Source: Methylobacterium sp. Leaf91
GTDB taxonomy: Bacteria > Pseudomonadota > Alphaproteobacteria > Rhizobiales > Beijerinckiaceae
Length of the DNA: 64,000 nt
Direction: 5' to 3'
NCBI RefSeq assembly: GCF_001422815.1
Contig: NZ_LMMP01000008.1
Coordinates: 74,108-138,107, forward strand
The notes under the pieces are model-generated. The model searched no databases and was not told where the DNA came from. It was given only the letters and a program-made list of their open reading frames with translations. Below are positions 51,621 through 59,183 of this stretch, in pieces; within the stretch, counting starts at the first letter, position 1; each line of letters opens with the position of its first letter. Made by a program: the position numbers and the translations under genes.

Positions 51621-52911
51621 GTTCCCGGAGAAGCTGGCGTTCTTGTTCGAGCCGGCCCGGTACAAGATCGCCTACGGCGGCCGTGGTGGCGCGAAGTCCT
51701 GGGGATTCGGGCGGGCGCTGCTGATCCAAGGCGCCCAGCGTAAGCTCCGGGTGCTTTGCGCGCGCGAGTTCCAGAACTCGATCGCGGAATCGGCGCATGC
51801 GCTGCTCGCCCAACAGATTGATCTTCTGGGGCTCGGGGCGTTCTACGAGGTCCAGGAAAAGCGCATCCTCGGCGCTACCGGCACAGACTTCATCTTCAAA
51901 GGGCTCCGGCACAACGTCGCCTCCGTGAAATCGACTGAGGGCGTTGATGTCTGCTGGGTCGAAGAAGCCCGCACCGTTTCAAAGGCTTCTTGGGACGTCT
52001 TGATCCCGACGATCCGGAAGCCGGGATCGGAGATCTGGGTCAGCTTCAACACCGAGTTGGCCGAAGACGAGACCTACAAGCGCTTCGTGAGGAAGCCGCC
52101 AACCGGCGCCCGCGTGGTCAAGATCGGATGGGAGGACAATCCGTGGTTCCCCGACGTGCTGCGTCAGGAAGCCTTGGACCTGAGGGCCCGTGATCCCATC
52201 GCCTACGAGACGGTCTGGGGCGGCCACTGCAAGCAGGTCCTCGACGGCGCGATCTACGCCAACGAGATCCTGGCGGCGAACAGTGCCGGACGGTTCGGCA
52301 AGGTGCCGTTCGATCCGTCGAAGCCGGTGCATACGTTCTGGGATCTGGGCCGGGCCGATAAGACCGCGATCTGGTTCGCGCAGGTCGTCGGCTTCGAGTT
52401 CCGGCTGATCGCCTATTACGAGAACCGCGGCCACGCGCTGCAGCACTACATCGACCAGCTGCGCACCGTCGCCGAGGAGCGCGGCTACGTCTACGGCGAG
52501 CACTGGCTCCCGCACGACGCGCGCAACGAGCTCCTCGCCTCGAAGCGCACCATCGAGCAACAAATGTGGGACGCCGGGCACCGTGTCCGGATCGTGCCGA
52601 AGCTGACGATCGCCGCCGGCATCGACGCGGCCCGCCTGCTCTTCTCGCGGTGCTGGTTCGACGAGGAACTATGCGCCGACGGCCTCCAGGCCCTGCGTAA
52701 CTATCGCTACGACATCGACGACGCGACGCAGCAGTTCTCGAAGAACCCGCTGCACGATTGGGCCAGCCACGGCGCCGACGCCTTCCGCTACTTCGCGGTC
52801 GGGATCGCCGAGCCGCAGGCGCCAGCGAAGGCCGAGACCGGGCCACAAGATCGCTACGCGCGCATCAGGCGCCGCGCCTCGCAACCTTCAGGATCGGCAT
52901 GGGCGACATGA
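51610..52911 (+). CDS. Phage terminase large subunit (PBSX/Terminase_3 type)
   Basis: The 433-residue packaging motor has a Walker A-type GGRGGAKS at residues 23-30, a Walker B region VDVCWVEEA about residues 114-122, and a C-terminal RNase H-like nuclease with the first Asp in HTFWDLGRADKTAI (about residue 242), DARNE near residue 301 and HDWASHGADAFRYF near residue 384. It pumps DNA into the prohead through the portal. Its stop overlaps the portal ATG. Confidence 0.95.
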   Translation: MAIEFPEKLAFLFEPARYKIAYGGRGGAKSWGFGRALLIQGAQRKLRVLCAREFQNSIAESAHALLAQQIDLLGLGAFYEVQEKRILGATGTDFIFKGLRHNVASVKSTEGVDVCWVEEARTVSKASWDVLIPTIRKPGSEIWVSFNTELAEDETYKRFVRKPPTGARVVKIGWEDNPWFPDVLRQEALDLRARDPIAYETVWGGHCKQVLDGAIYANEILAANSAGRFGKVPFDPSKPVHTFWDLGRADKTAIWFAQVVGFEFRLIAYYENRGHALQHYIDQLRTVAEERGYVYGEHWLPHDARNELLASKRTIEQQMWDAGHRVRIVPKLTIAAGIDAARLLFSRCWFDEELCADGLQALRNYRYDIDDATQQFSKNPLHDWASHGADAFRYFAVGIAEPQAPAKAETGPQDRYARIRRRASQPSGSAWAT

Positions 52912-54869
52912 CGGACACCGACGCCGATCGCGGCACGACGCCCGGCGATGAGACCGCCACGCGCGAGAGCCGGGCGCTCGATCGCGACGCTCTGGCAGCT
53001 AAGCTCAAGGGCTGGTTTCGCGTTGATCGGGATGCCTCCTCGCGGTGGCGAGAAGAGGCGCGCGAGGACTATGACTTCGTGGCCGGTCGCCAATGGTCCG
53101 CCGCGGATGAGGCTGTCCTGCGCGAGCAGGGCCGTCCGCCGATCACGTTCAACCGCATGCTGCCGATCATCAAGGCGGTGGCGGGCTCGGAGGTGAATGC
53201 CCGCCTCGACATCCAATATCTGCCCCGTGAGATCGGAGACGCGGCCAAGAACGAGGTCCTGACCGAGGCCGGGCGCTACCTCGCTGATGAGGCCGAGGCG
53301 GAGGACGAGGAATCGGACGCCTTCGTCGACGTCGCGATCACCGGCATGGGCTGGGTGGAGATGCGGCTCGACTACGAGCTCGATCCCGATGGCGCCTATG
53401 TCGAGGACCGCGTCGACCCTCTCGAAATGGTCTGGGACTCGACGGCGCGGAAGCGGAACCTCTCCGACGCCCGCCGGATCTTCCGCGCGAAGTCGATGGA
53501 CCGGGCCGAGGCCGAGGGACTGTTCCCCGATGCCGACCCGGCCGACCTCGATGCGGCCTGGGCCGAGGACCGCGACGGCGACCAGCATGCGGGCCTGCAG
53601 CCCGGTGACAGCCGCATCGACCGTCCCGGATCCGCGCAGGAAGGCACGTCGCGGGTGACCATCGTCGAATGCCAGTGGTGGGAGCGTCGCCGCGTTGTCG
53701 CCGTGACCGATCCCGGCACCGGTGAGGCGACCGAGATGGAGCCGGGCAAGGCATCCGTCCTGGTGCGCCGCGCGGCCGCCATGGGCATCACCCTGCAGAC
53801 CCACAGCATCACCAAGCGCGTCTATCGCCGGGCCTTCATCGGCGGGACCGTGCTGGAAGAGGGCGAGGCCCCTGCCGGCGACCGCTTCTCCTACGCGTGC
53901 ATGACGGGCGACCGCGACCACAACAAGGGGACCTGGTTCGGCATCGTCCGGATGATGAAGGACCCCCAGCGCTACGCCAATAAGTGGCTGTCCCAGACCA
54001 TGGACATGCTGAACCGCCAGGCGAAGGGCGGCATCCTTATGGAAAAGGGCGCGGTCCCGGATCAGGCGGAGTTCGAGGCGAGCTACGCCAAGCCAGGCGC
54101 CGTGACCTGGGTCGAGGACGGCACGCTGATGAGCGGCCGGATGAAGGAGAAGCCCCTCCCGACGCTGCCCGCCGGCCATTACCAGCTCATGGAGTTCGCG
54201 ATCATGTCGATCCGCGATTCCTCGGGCGTGAACCTCGAACTGCTCGGCCAGAAGCAACAGGAACAGGCCGGCGTACTGGAGTATCAGCGCAAGCAGGCCG
54301 CGATGACGATCCTCGCCACCTTGTTCGATTCCCTGCGCCGCGCGCGCAAGCATATCGGCCGGGTGCGGCTCTACTTCATTCAGAACTTCCTCTCGGACGG
54401 GCGCCTGGTTCGCATCGTCGGCGACGGCGCCACCCGCGTCGTGCCGCTGCTCCGGGATCGGACCCTCGGTGATTACGACGTCATCATCGACGACATGCCG
54501 TCCTCGCCGAACCAGAAGGAAGTGGTCTGGTCGACGTTCACCAGCGTCTTCCCGGTGATCAAGGACATGATCACCCCGCAGGTCCTCCTCGAGGTGCTGC
54601 CGTACTCGCCGTTCCCGGCCTCGTTCGTCGCGAAGATGCGCGAGCTGCTCGCGCAGGCTCCGACCGATCCGCAGGCCGAGCAACAGCAACAGGTCGCCAT
54701 GCAGACCGCCGTGGCGAAGATCCAGGACCTCACCGCCGGCGCGAACCTGAAGCAGGCCAAGGCCCAGCGGGAATCGGCGCTGATCCAGCACGACCACATC
54801 GACGGCTTCGCGAAGGTGGCGGCCATGGCTGCCCCGCCCGCGCAGCCTGCCGGCCCTCTCCTGGCCTGA
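52908..54869 (+). CDS. P22-like portal protein
   Basis: This portal protein of about 650 residues forms the dodecameric ring at one capsid vertex. P22-like features are RPPITFNRMLPIIKAVAGSEVNARLD near residue 75, GMGWVEMRLDYELDPDGAYV, the tunnel-region SSGVNLELLGQKQQEQAGVL about residue 440, and an Ala/Gln-rich C-terminal barrel region (QAEQQQQVAMQTAVAKIQDL). The ATG at 52908 overlaps the terminase stop; an ATG nine bases earlier is possible. Confidence 0.93.
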   Translation: MTDTDADRGTTPGDETATRESRALDRDALAAKLKGWFRVDRDASSRWREEAREDYDFVAGRQWSAADEAVLREQGRPPITFNRMLPIIKAVAGSEVNARLDIQYLPREIGDAAKNEVLTEAGRYLADEAEAEDEESDAFVDVAITGMGWVEMRLDYELDPDGAYVEDRVDPLEMVWDSTARKRNLSDARRIFRAKSMDRAEAEGLFPDADPADLDAAWAEDRDGDQHAGLQPGDSRIDRPGSAQEGTSRVTIVECQWWERRRVVAVTDPGTGEATEMEPGKASVLVRRAAAMGITLQTHSITKRVYRRAFIGGTVLEEGEAPAGDRFSYACMTGDRDHNKGTWFGIVRMMKDPQRYANKWLSQTMDMLNRQAKGGILMEKGAVPDQAEFEASYAKPGAVTWVEDGTLMSGRMKEKPLPTLPAGHYQLMEFAIMSIRDSSGVNLELLGQKQQEQAGVLEYQRKQAAMTILATLFDSLRRARKHIGRVRLYFIQNFLSDGRLVRIVGDGATRVVPLLRDRTLGDYDVIIDDMPSSPNQKEVVWSTFTSVFPVIKDMITPQVLLEVLPYSPFPASFVAKMRELLAQAPTDPQAEQQQQVAMQTAVAKIQDLTAGANLKQAKAQRESALIQHDHIDGFAKVAAMAAPPAQPAGPLLA

Positions 54870-54932
54870 TCCCGATCGCCCGGCCGGCGGCGTCATGCCG
54901 GCTTTCGTACCCTTCACGTCACGAGGACACCC

Positions 54933-55955
54933 ATGAGCGACGATTTCAACGCCTCCGCAGACAGCGGCGACGCCTTCACGGCTGAAGAGCAGGCCGCCTT
55001 CGACGCCTACGCCTCCGGCGAGCCCGCTCCCGAGGCCGCTGGCGCCGCGGAGCCGGTCGCTGGTGGCGATGCCGCCCCCGATGCCGCCGCTGCCGCTGTA
55101 CCCCCGGCCGAGGCCGCTGCACCGGGCGATGTCGTCGATACCGATGCCGAGGACGGCGACGCGGACCAGAACAAGGGCAAGTTCGTCCGCCATGGCGCGT
55201 TCCACCAGGAGCGCGAGCGCCGCAAGGCCGTCGAGCGCGAGCTGTCCGAACTGAGGGAGAAGCATGCGCGCGCCGATGAGCGGCTGCGCGTCTTCACCGA
55301 GACTGCAAAGCCTGCCGCTGCCGCCGCGCAGGCCGCTCCAGAGCCCGAGACGCCCCCGGACCCGAACGAGGACATCTTCGGCTACGCCAAGTACCTGGAG
55401 AAGCAGATCCAGGACATCCGCACCGGCCAGACCCAGATGACCGAGGCGCAGAAGGCCGAGCGCGAGGCACAGGCGCAGGAAGCCCAGCGCGGCGAGGTCC
55501 TGACCAGCTACCGCGGCGACGTCCAGCGCGTAATGGCCGCCCAGCCCGAGTTCGCGCAGGCCTACGAGCACCTGTTCCAGGGCCGCATTGCCGAGCTGAA
55601 GGTCTACGGCATGTCCGAGGCCGAGGCTGTAAAGGCGGTCCGCGACGACGAGTTCGGTCTCGTCCAGGCCGCCATTGCCGCCGGCCAGTCCCCGGCCGAG
55701 CGCATCCTGCAGCTCGCCAAGGTGCGCGGGTTCGCCCCGAAGCCGGCCGAGGCTGCCGCTGCCCCGGCCGAGAGCCCGGCGGCGAAGGCGGCGCGTATCT
55801 CCCGCGGTCAGGCTGCGAGCAAGTCCCTGTCGGCCGCTGGCGGAGCGCCTGCCGGCGAACTCACCCTCGAGATGCTCGCCGGAATGTCGGAGGCCGACTT
55901 CGACAAGGTCTCGGCGCAGAATCCGGCTCGCGTCCGCGCCCTGATGGGTGGCTGA
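54933..55955 (+). CDS. Capsid scaffolding protein
   Basis: The 340-residue, acidic, Ala/Pro-rich protein has a predicted coiled-coil middle (ERERRKAVERELSELREKHA; EAQKAEREAQAQEAQRGEVL) and little globular sequence, which together with its place after the portal identifies a scaffold. Normally the capsid gene follows directly; here it is 3.2 kb away because the flagellin block intervenes. The ATG follows GAGGACACCC. Confidence 0.82.
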   Translation: MSDDFNASADSGDAFTAEEQAAFDAYASGEPAPEAAGAAEPVAGGDAAPDAAAAAVPPAEAAAPGDVVDTDAEDGDADQNKGKFVRHGAFHQERERRKAVERELSELREKHARADERLRVFTETAKPAAAAAQAAPEPETPPDPNEDIFGYAKYLEKQIQDIRTGQTQMTEAQKAEREAQAQEAQRGEVLTSYRGDVQRVMAAQPEFAQAYEHLFQGRIAELKVYGMSEAEAVKAVRDDEFGLVQAAIAAGQSPAERILQLAKVRGFAPKPAEAAAAPAESPAAKAARISRGQAASKSLSAAGGAPAGELTLEMLAGMSEADFDKVSAQNPARVRALMGG

Positions 55956-56226
55956 GACTACGCCCTCATTCGAGGATGAGGACGTACCAACGTTGGAAGA
56001 TTAGCTGGTCGCAAAATGGTTCACGCCTGGCGTTACCGATGCGACCACATTCCAAAAAGGGGTTGAATGTTGCAGTCTAAGGCCTGACGGATGCGGTTCA
56101 TCAGCTTCCGCTTCCGGCTCGTCGCAGGCACTAAACGACCTTCTGGGAGCTAACCCTTTGAGGGCGTAACGGTTCGAGCCCGATCATCTCGTACAGGTAG
56201 CATGTAGCACCCAGGGCTGGTTGCCG
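55956..56226. other. Left flank of the flagellin block
   Basis: These 271 bases have no gene I can support. A weak hairpin (CCTCAT/ATGAGG, 55964-55981) lies just after the scaffold stop. Composition drops in GC from here to 56830, marking a probable insertion boundary within or near this stretch. Confidence 0.45.
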
Positions 56227-56619
56227 TCAGCTGGCTTTAGCTGTTCCGAACTCAGCAGCCTCAATAGCCATCAATGCTTTGCCTTTCTTGAAAGCCATAT
56301 GAGCCTTTTTTTCGCTTAGCAGGTTCTGGATTTCCAGGATTTGAGGCGAGACCGAAGGCATCCTCTGCAAAATTTGAACAGCCAGTTTCGAAAGCTCGTT
56401 AAGCTCATCGAATGGGTTTTCTTTAAGTACAATTTGTTGCAACATAAAAGCGAGCCGAGAGCATGGCAGGTATACTTCCCCTTCACTGACCATCTCGCTC
56501 TCGCGAAGAATGCGGCAGTGATTCTTGATAACTAAGCTTGTAGCTGATCCCGCATTGCAAATCTCAGCGCCGTTTACGAAAACAGTTTCGCCTGGCCTAA
56601 TCGTAAGCTTTAATGCCAT
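56227..56619 (-). CDS. flbT: FlbT-like flagellin regulator
   Basis: The 130-residue protein begins MALKLTIRPGETVFVNGAEI, then SLVIKNHCRILRESEMV and a helical C-terminal half (FDELNELSKLAVQILQRMPS). This is the FlbT layout: LKLxLKPGExxxxNGAxxxN, a beta turn, then LREKDIM. FlbT binds flagellin mRNA leaders, repressing or activating translation depending on species. AAAAGGAG lies seven bases before the ATG (GTG at 56622 also in frame). It is divergent from the flagellin gene across a 220-base gap with a palindrome, and is markedly AT-rich. Its usual partner flaF is not nearby. Confidence 0.85.
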   Translation of the reverse strand: MALKLTIRPGETVFVNGAEICNAGSATSLVIKNHCRILRESEMVSEGEVYLPCSRLAFMLQQIVLKENPFDELNELSKLAVQILQRMPSVSPQILEIQNLLSEKKAHMAFKKGKALMAIEAAEFGTAKAS

Positions 56620-56695
56620 CACTCAACTCCTTTTGAGCTAATTATATCAATTCGCCAGATTCAGTGTTTGTGCCTCTCCAAGGTACCTATTACGG

Positions 56696-56712
56696 GTTAA
56701 TGATGCATTAAC
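56696..56712. promoter_or_regulatory. Palindrome in the flbT-fliC divergent gap
   Basis: GTTAATG-ATG-CATTAAC has perfect seven-base arms around a three-base centre, 77 bases from flbT and 128 bases before fliC. It is a likely operator for the divergent promoters; no sigma-28 or sigma-54 flagellar promoter was clearly recognised. The rest of 56623-56839 is AT-rich leader DNA. Confidence 0.5.
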
Positions 56713-56839
56713 TATACGACAGAAAGACGAGCGCGCTTCGGAAATGGGCGCATCACTTTAATGCCAGGTTAGGAAGTTGAGGGCCTTGGTGACATGCCTT
56801 CGAAATTAGAGGGTTCTCAGATCCAAAGGATCAAAATCA

Positions 56840-58558
56840 ATGTCTTCCGGCATCACCCTTACCGCCGCGACCCGTCAGAACCTGCTCTCGCTGCAGGGCA
56901 CGGCCGATCTGCTGACTCAGACCCAGAACCGTCTGTCGACCGGCAAGAAGGTCAACTCGGCACTCGACGATCCGACGAGCTTCTTTACTTCGCAGGCCCT
57001 GTCCGGCCGCTCGGGCGATCTCGGCTCGCTCCTCAACGGCATCTCGAACGGCGTCCAGACGATCCAGGCTGCTAACCAGGGCATCACCTCGATCCAGAAG
57101 CTGGTCGATTCCGCCAAGTCCACCGCCAACCAGGCGCTGGCCGACAAGAGCGCGACCACCAGCGGCACCCCCGCCACGGCGGCCGTGCTGACCGCCGGCG
57201 TAGGCTACCAAGGCAGCACCACGGCGGCTTCCGACGGAACCCAGAACTTTGCGTCGGTGGACGGTTCAGGGACGGATATCGGCTCTACTTTCACAATCTT
57301 CGATGGCACGAACACCTCCACGATCACACTCAATGCAAACACATTGGGCGGCCTTACGAGCAACCTCTCGAAGGTCAGTGCCGATACCGTCGTGACGGCC
57401 ATCAACAACCAGATCGCCAATAGCGCGACCCCTGCCGCCGTGACGGCCTCCAAGACGACCGATGGCCGGATTGTCTTCACCTCCACGGACACGGGTTCCG
57501 ATGCCGGCATTACCCTGACCAACACCGCTGGCACCGTCGATATTGGTTTCAGTGATTTCGCAACGGTGGCGACCGCTCAGACCGCAACTGGTTCGGACGC
57601 TAAGAACGGCGCCACAGCGGCAACTGCAGAAGGTGCAGCAGTTGCTGGTTTGGCGACCGGTGGTACCGGCCCTGACTTCACCGGCGCAGACGATGCGTCG
57701 TTCACTATCAAGCTCGGCGATGGCCCGGCCAAAAAGATCGAGCTGAACACTGCGGCGGATGCAACGCTCGGCGCAATTGATGATGCGAAAGCGACGGACC
57801 TTGCCACGGCAATCAACAAGCAGCTGAATGCTGATACGGGCTTCAAAGGTAAGGTCACTGCTGTTGGTGACGATACGACTGGTAAAGTGACCTTTACTTC
57901 GACGGCGACGGGATCGGATCAGAAGATCACGATCGATGCGTCTTCCGCGGCGACCAACACGGATATCGGTTTTGGTGCGGGTGCTACTGCAAAGCCAGTT
58001 GTGGCGAGCGGTGCTGGTTCTGCTAGTGGAACCAACGCCACCCGGACCTCGCTCGCCAAGCAGTTTAACACCCTGCTGGATCAGATCACCCAACAGGCAA
58101 AGGATTCGAGCTACAACGGCATCAACTTGCTGTACCGCTCGGGCACTGATGCCAAGGAAAACTCCTTGAAGGTGACCTTCAACGAGACGGGTTCGTCCAA
58201 CCTGAACATCGAAGGCGCCAAGCTCGACTCCGATGGCCTTGGCCTCACCTCGATTACCGGTGGTTTCCAGTCAGACGACGAGATCAACAAGGCTCTGACG
58301 GCCATCACGGCGGCCACCAGCCAGCTTCGTGCCCAGTCCTCGACCTTCGGCTCCAACCTCTCGGTGGTGCAGAACCGTCAGGACTTCTCGAAGAACCTGA
58401 TCAACATCCTTGACACCGGTGCAGCCAACCTGACGAACGCGGACCTCAACGAGGAAGCCGCCAACTCCCAGGCCCTGTCAACCCGCCAGTCGATCGGCAT
58501 CTCAGCCCTCTCGCTGGCCAACACGGCCCAGCAGGGCATCTTGCAGCTCCTCCGCTAA
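56840..58558 (+). CDS. fliC: Flagellin
   Basis: The 572-residue filament subunit has an N-terminal D0/D1 (residues 1-105; ATRQNLLSLQGTADLLTQTQ, LSTGKKVNSALDDPTSFFTS, LLNGISNGVQTIQAANQGIT) and a C-terminal D1/D0 (from about residue 478; NRQDFSKNLINILDTGAANL ending SLANTAQQGILQLLR), both of Methylobacterium type. The middle holds two copies of an IN-like module (VVTAINNQIAN...GRIVFTSTDTGSDAGITL and LATAINKQLNA...GKVTFTSTATGSDQKITI). AAAGGA precedes the ATG and a strong terminator follows. It sits among phage head genes, with both polymerising ends intact, so a functional, exportable filament subunit is predicted. Confidence 0.96.
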   Translation: MSSGITLTAATRQNLLSLQGTADLLTQTQNRLSTGKKVNSALDDPTSFFTSQALSGRSGDLGSLLNGISNGVQTIQAANQGITSIQKLVDSAKSTANQALADKSATTSGTPATAAVLTAGVGYQGSTTAASDGTQNFASVDGSGTDIGSTFTIFDGTNTSTITLNANTLGGLTSNLSKVSADTVVTAINNQIANSATPAAVTASKTTDGRIVFTSTDTGSDAGITLTNTAGTVDIGFSDFATVATAQTATGSDAKNGATAATAEGAAVAGLATGGTGPDFTGADDASFTIKLGDGPAKKIELNTAADATLGAIDDAKATDLATAINKQLNADTGFKGKVTAVGDDTTGKVTFTSTATGSDQKITIDASSAATNTDIGFGAGATAKPVVASGAGSASGTNATRTSLAKQFNTLLDQITQQAKDSSYNGINLLYRSGTDAKENSLKVTFNETGSSNLNIEGAKLDSDGLGLTSITGGFQSDDEINKALTAITAATSQLRAQSSTFGSNLSVVQNRQDFSKNLINILDTGAANLTNADLNEEAANSQALSTRQSIGISALSLANTAQQGILQLLR

Positions 58559-58583
58559 GCGGATCAGCCGTCACGACAATGAG

Positions 58584-58610
58584 CGGCCGGGGGACACCCC
58601 GGCCGTTTTT
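58584..58610 (+). terminator. Strong intrinsic terminator after flagellin
   Basis: CGGCCGGGG-GACA-CCCCGGCCG is a nine-bp GC stem with a four-base loop directly followed by TTTTT, 25 bases after the fliC stop. It should stop fliC transcription and also any transcription entering from the upstream packaging genes. Confidence 0.93.
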
Positions 58611-58635
58611 AATTGAGATTGCAGAAACCCGCCTC

Positions 58636-58845
58636 TTACGTGCCGCTTAAGGGCATTTGCCCGGCGGATGTATGCGACGACCGTCCTCGGATCGCGGTAG
58701 CCCGATTATCCATAATCCGGGTCATGTCAGTACCGGAGTCGGTCGTAGTCAGGAGGTCGCCGGCGCGCAGGGTATCTACGTTGAAGGCGGATGCACCAGA
58801 GCGGGCATTTACGCCCGTGCGGCTTCCAGCAGTCGGATAAAACAT
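58636..58845 (-). CDS. Possible small protein on the reverse strand
   Basis: A 69-codon frame opens MFYPTAGSRTGVNARSGASA and ends AGQMPLSGT, with balanced codon use. It starts just inside repeat copy 2 (58847-58930) read in reverse and ends near the fliC terminator. No family is recognised; it may be a remnant left by the insertion or a chance frame. Confidence 0.3.
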   Translation of the reverse strand: MFYPTAGSRTGVNARSGASAFNVDTLRAGDLLTTTDSGTDMTRIMDNRATAIRGRSSHTSAGQMPLSGT

Positions 58846-58846
58846 C

Positions 58847-58930
58847 TCGCTTGACCCGACGGGCAATCTCCGCGCATTAGCTATCCGTCGCGAGACGCGC
58901 GAGCCCATCCGGGCCCTGCCCTCTCGTTTT
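58847..58930 (+). promoter_or_regulatory. Repeated phage element, copy 2 (candidate promoter plus leader)
   Basis: CGCTTGACCCGACGGGCAAT (58848-58867) is identical to copy 1, followed by CCGTC-CGAGACGC-CG (58885-58901) and TCTCGTTTT (58922-58930) at nearly the same spacing. It follows the flagellin block and leads into the capsid genes, which otherwise would be cut off by the fliC terminator. A TTGACC -35-like box is present; no clear -10 was found. Confidence 0.55.
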
Positions 58931-58962
58931 TCCACCAACTCCCCGATCCGACGTCCGTCCGA

Positions 58963-58985
58963 AGCCCGCATCTCGCGGGCTTTTT
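58963..58985 (+). terminator. Leader terminator before the capsid gene
   Basis: AGCCCGC-ATCTC-GCGGGCT followed by TTTT forms an intrinsic terminator about 200 bases before the capsid gene. Lying between repeat copy 2 and the gene it would have to be read through, which is the usual layout for phage late antitermination. The remaining leader to 59183 holds no gene. Confidence 0.75.
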
Positions 58986-59183
58986 GCGTTCGCCGGCCCG
59001 GTTCGCCTGATCGCACGGCACGCGATCCGCTCGGCCTCGTCACGGTCTTCGCCTGATCCCCGGCAAGGATCCCGTCCGACCACCGTCCCCAGCGGCACCA
59101 TGGGGCCCGGCTTCCGTCCGCGCGGCGACGCACAGCCCGCAACGTACCCCTATCCCCCGGACACAAGCCCAGAAGGCACCCCC

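Noticed and set aside
52854..55571. 905-codon reverse-strand open frame opposite portal and scaffold genes
   Set aside because: It mirrors the codon structure of the strongly supported portal and scaffold genes and has no recognisable domain; long antisense frames are expected in high-GC DNA.
56227..58558. End of prophage, with flagellin belonging to the chromosome
   Set aside because: Major capsid, adaptor and tail genes continue in the same direction after the flagellin block, so the block lies inside the phage structural region. An assembly misjoin cannot be excluded without reads.
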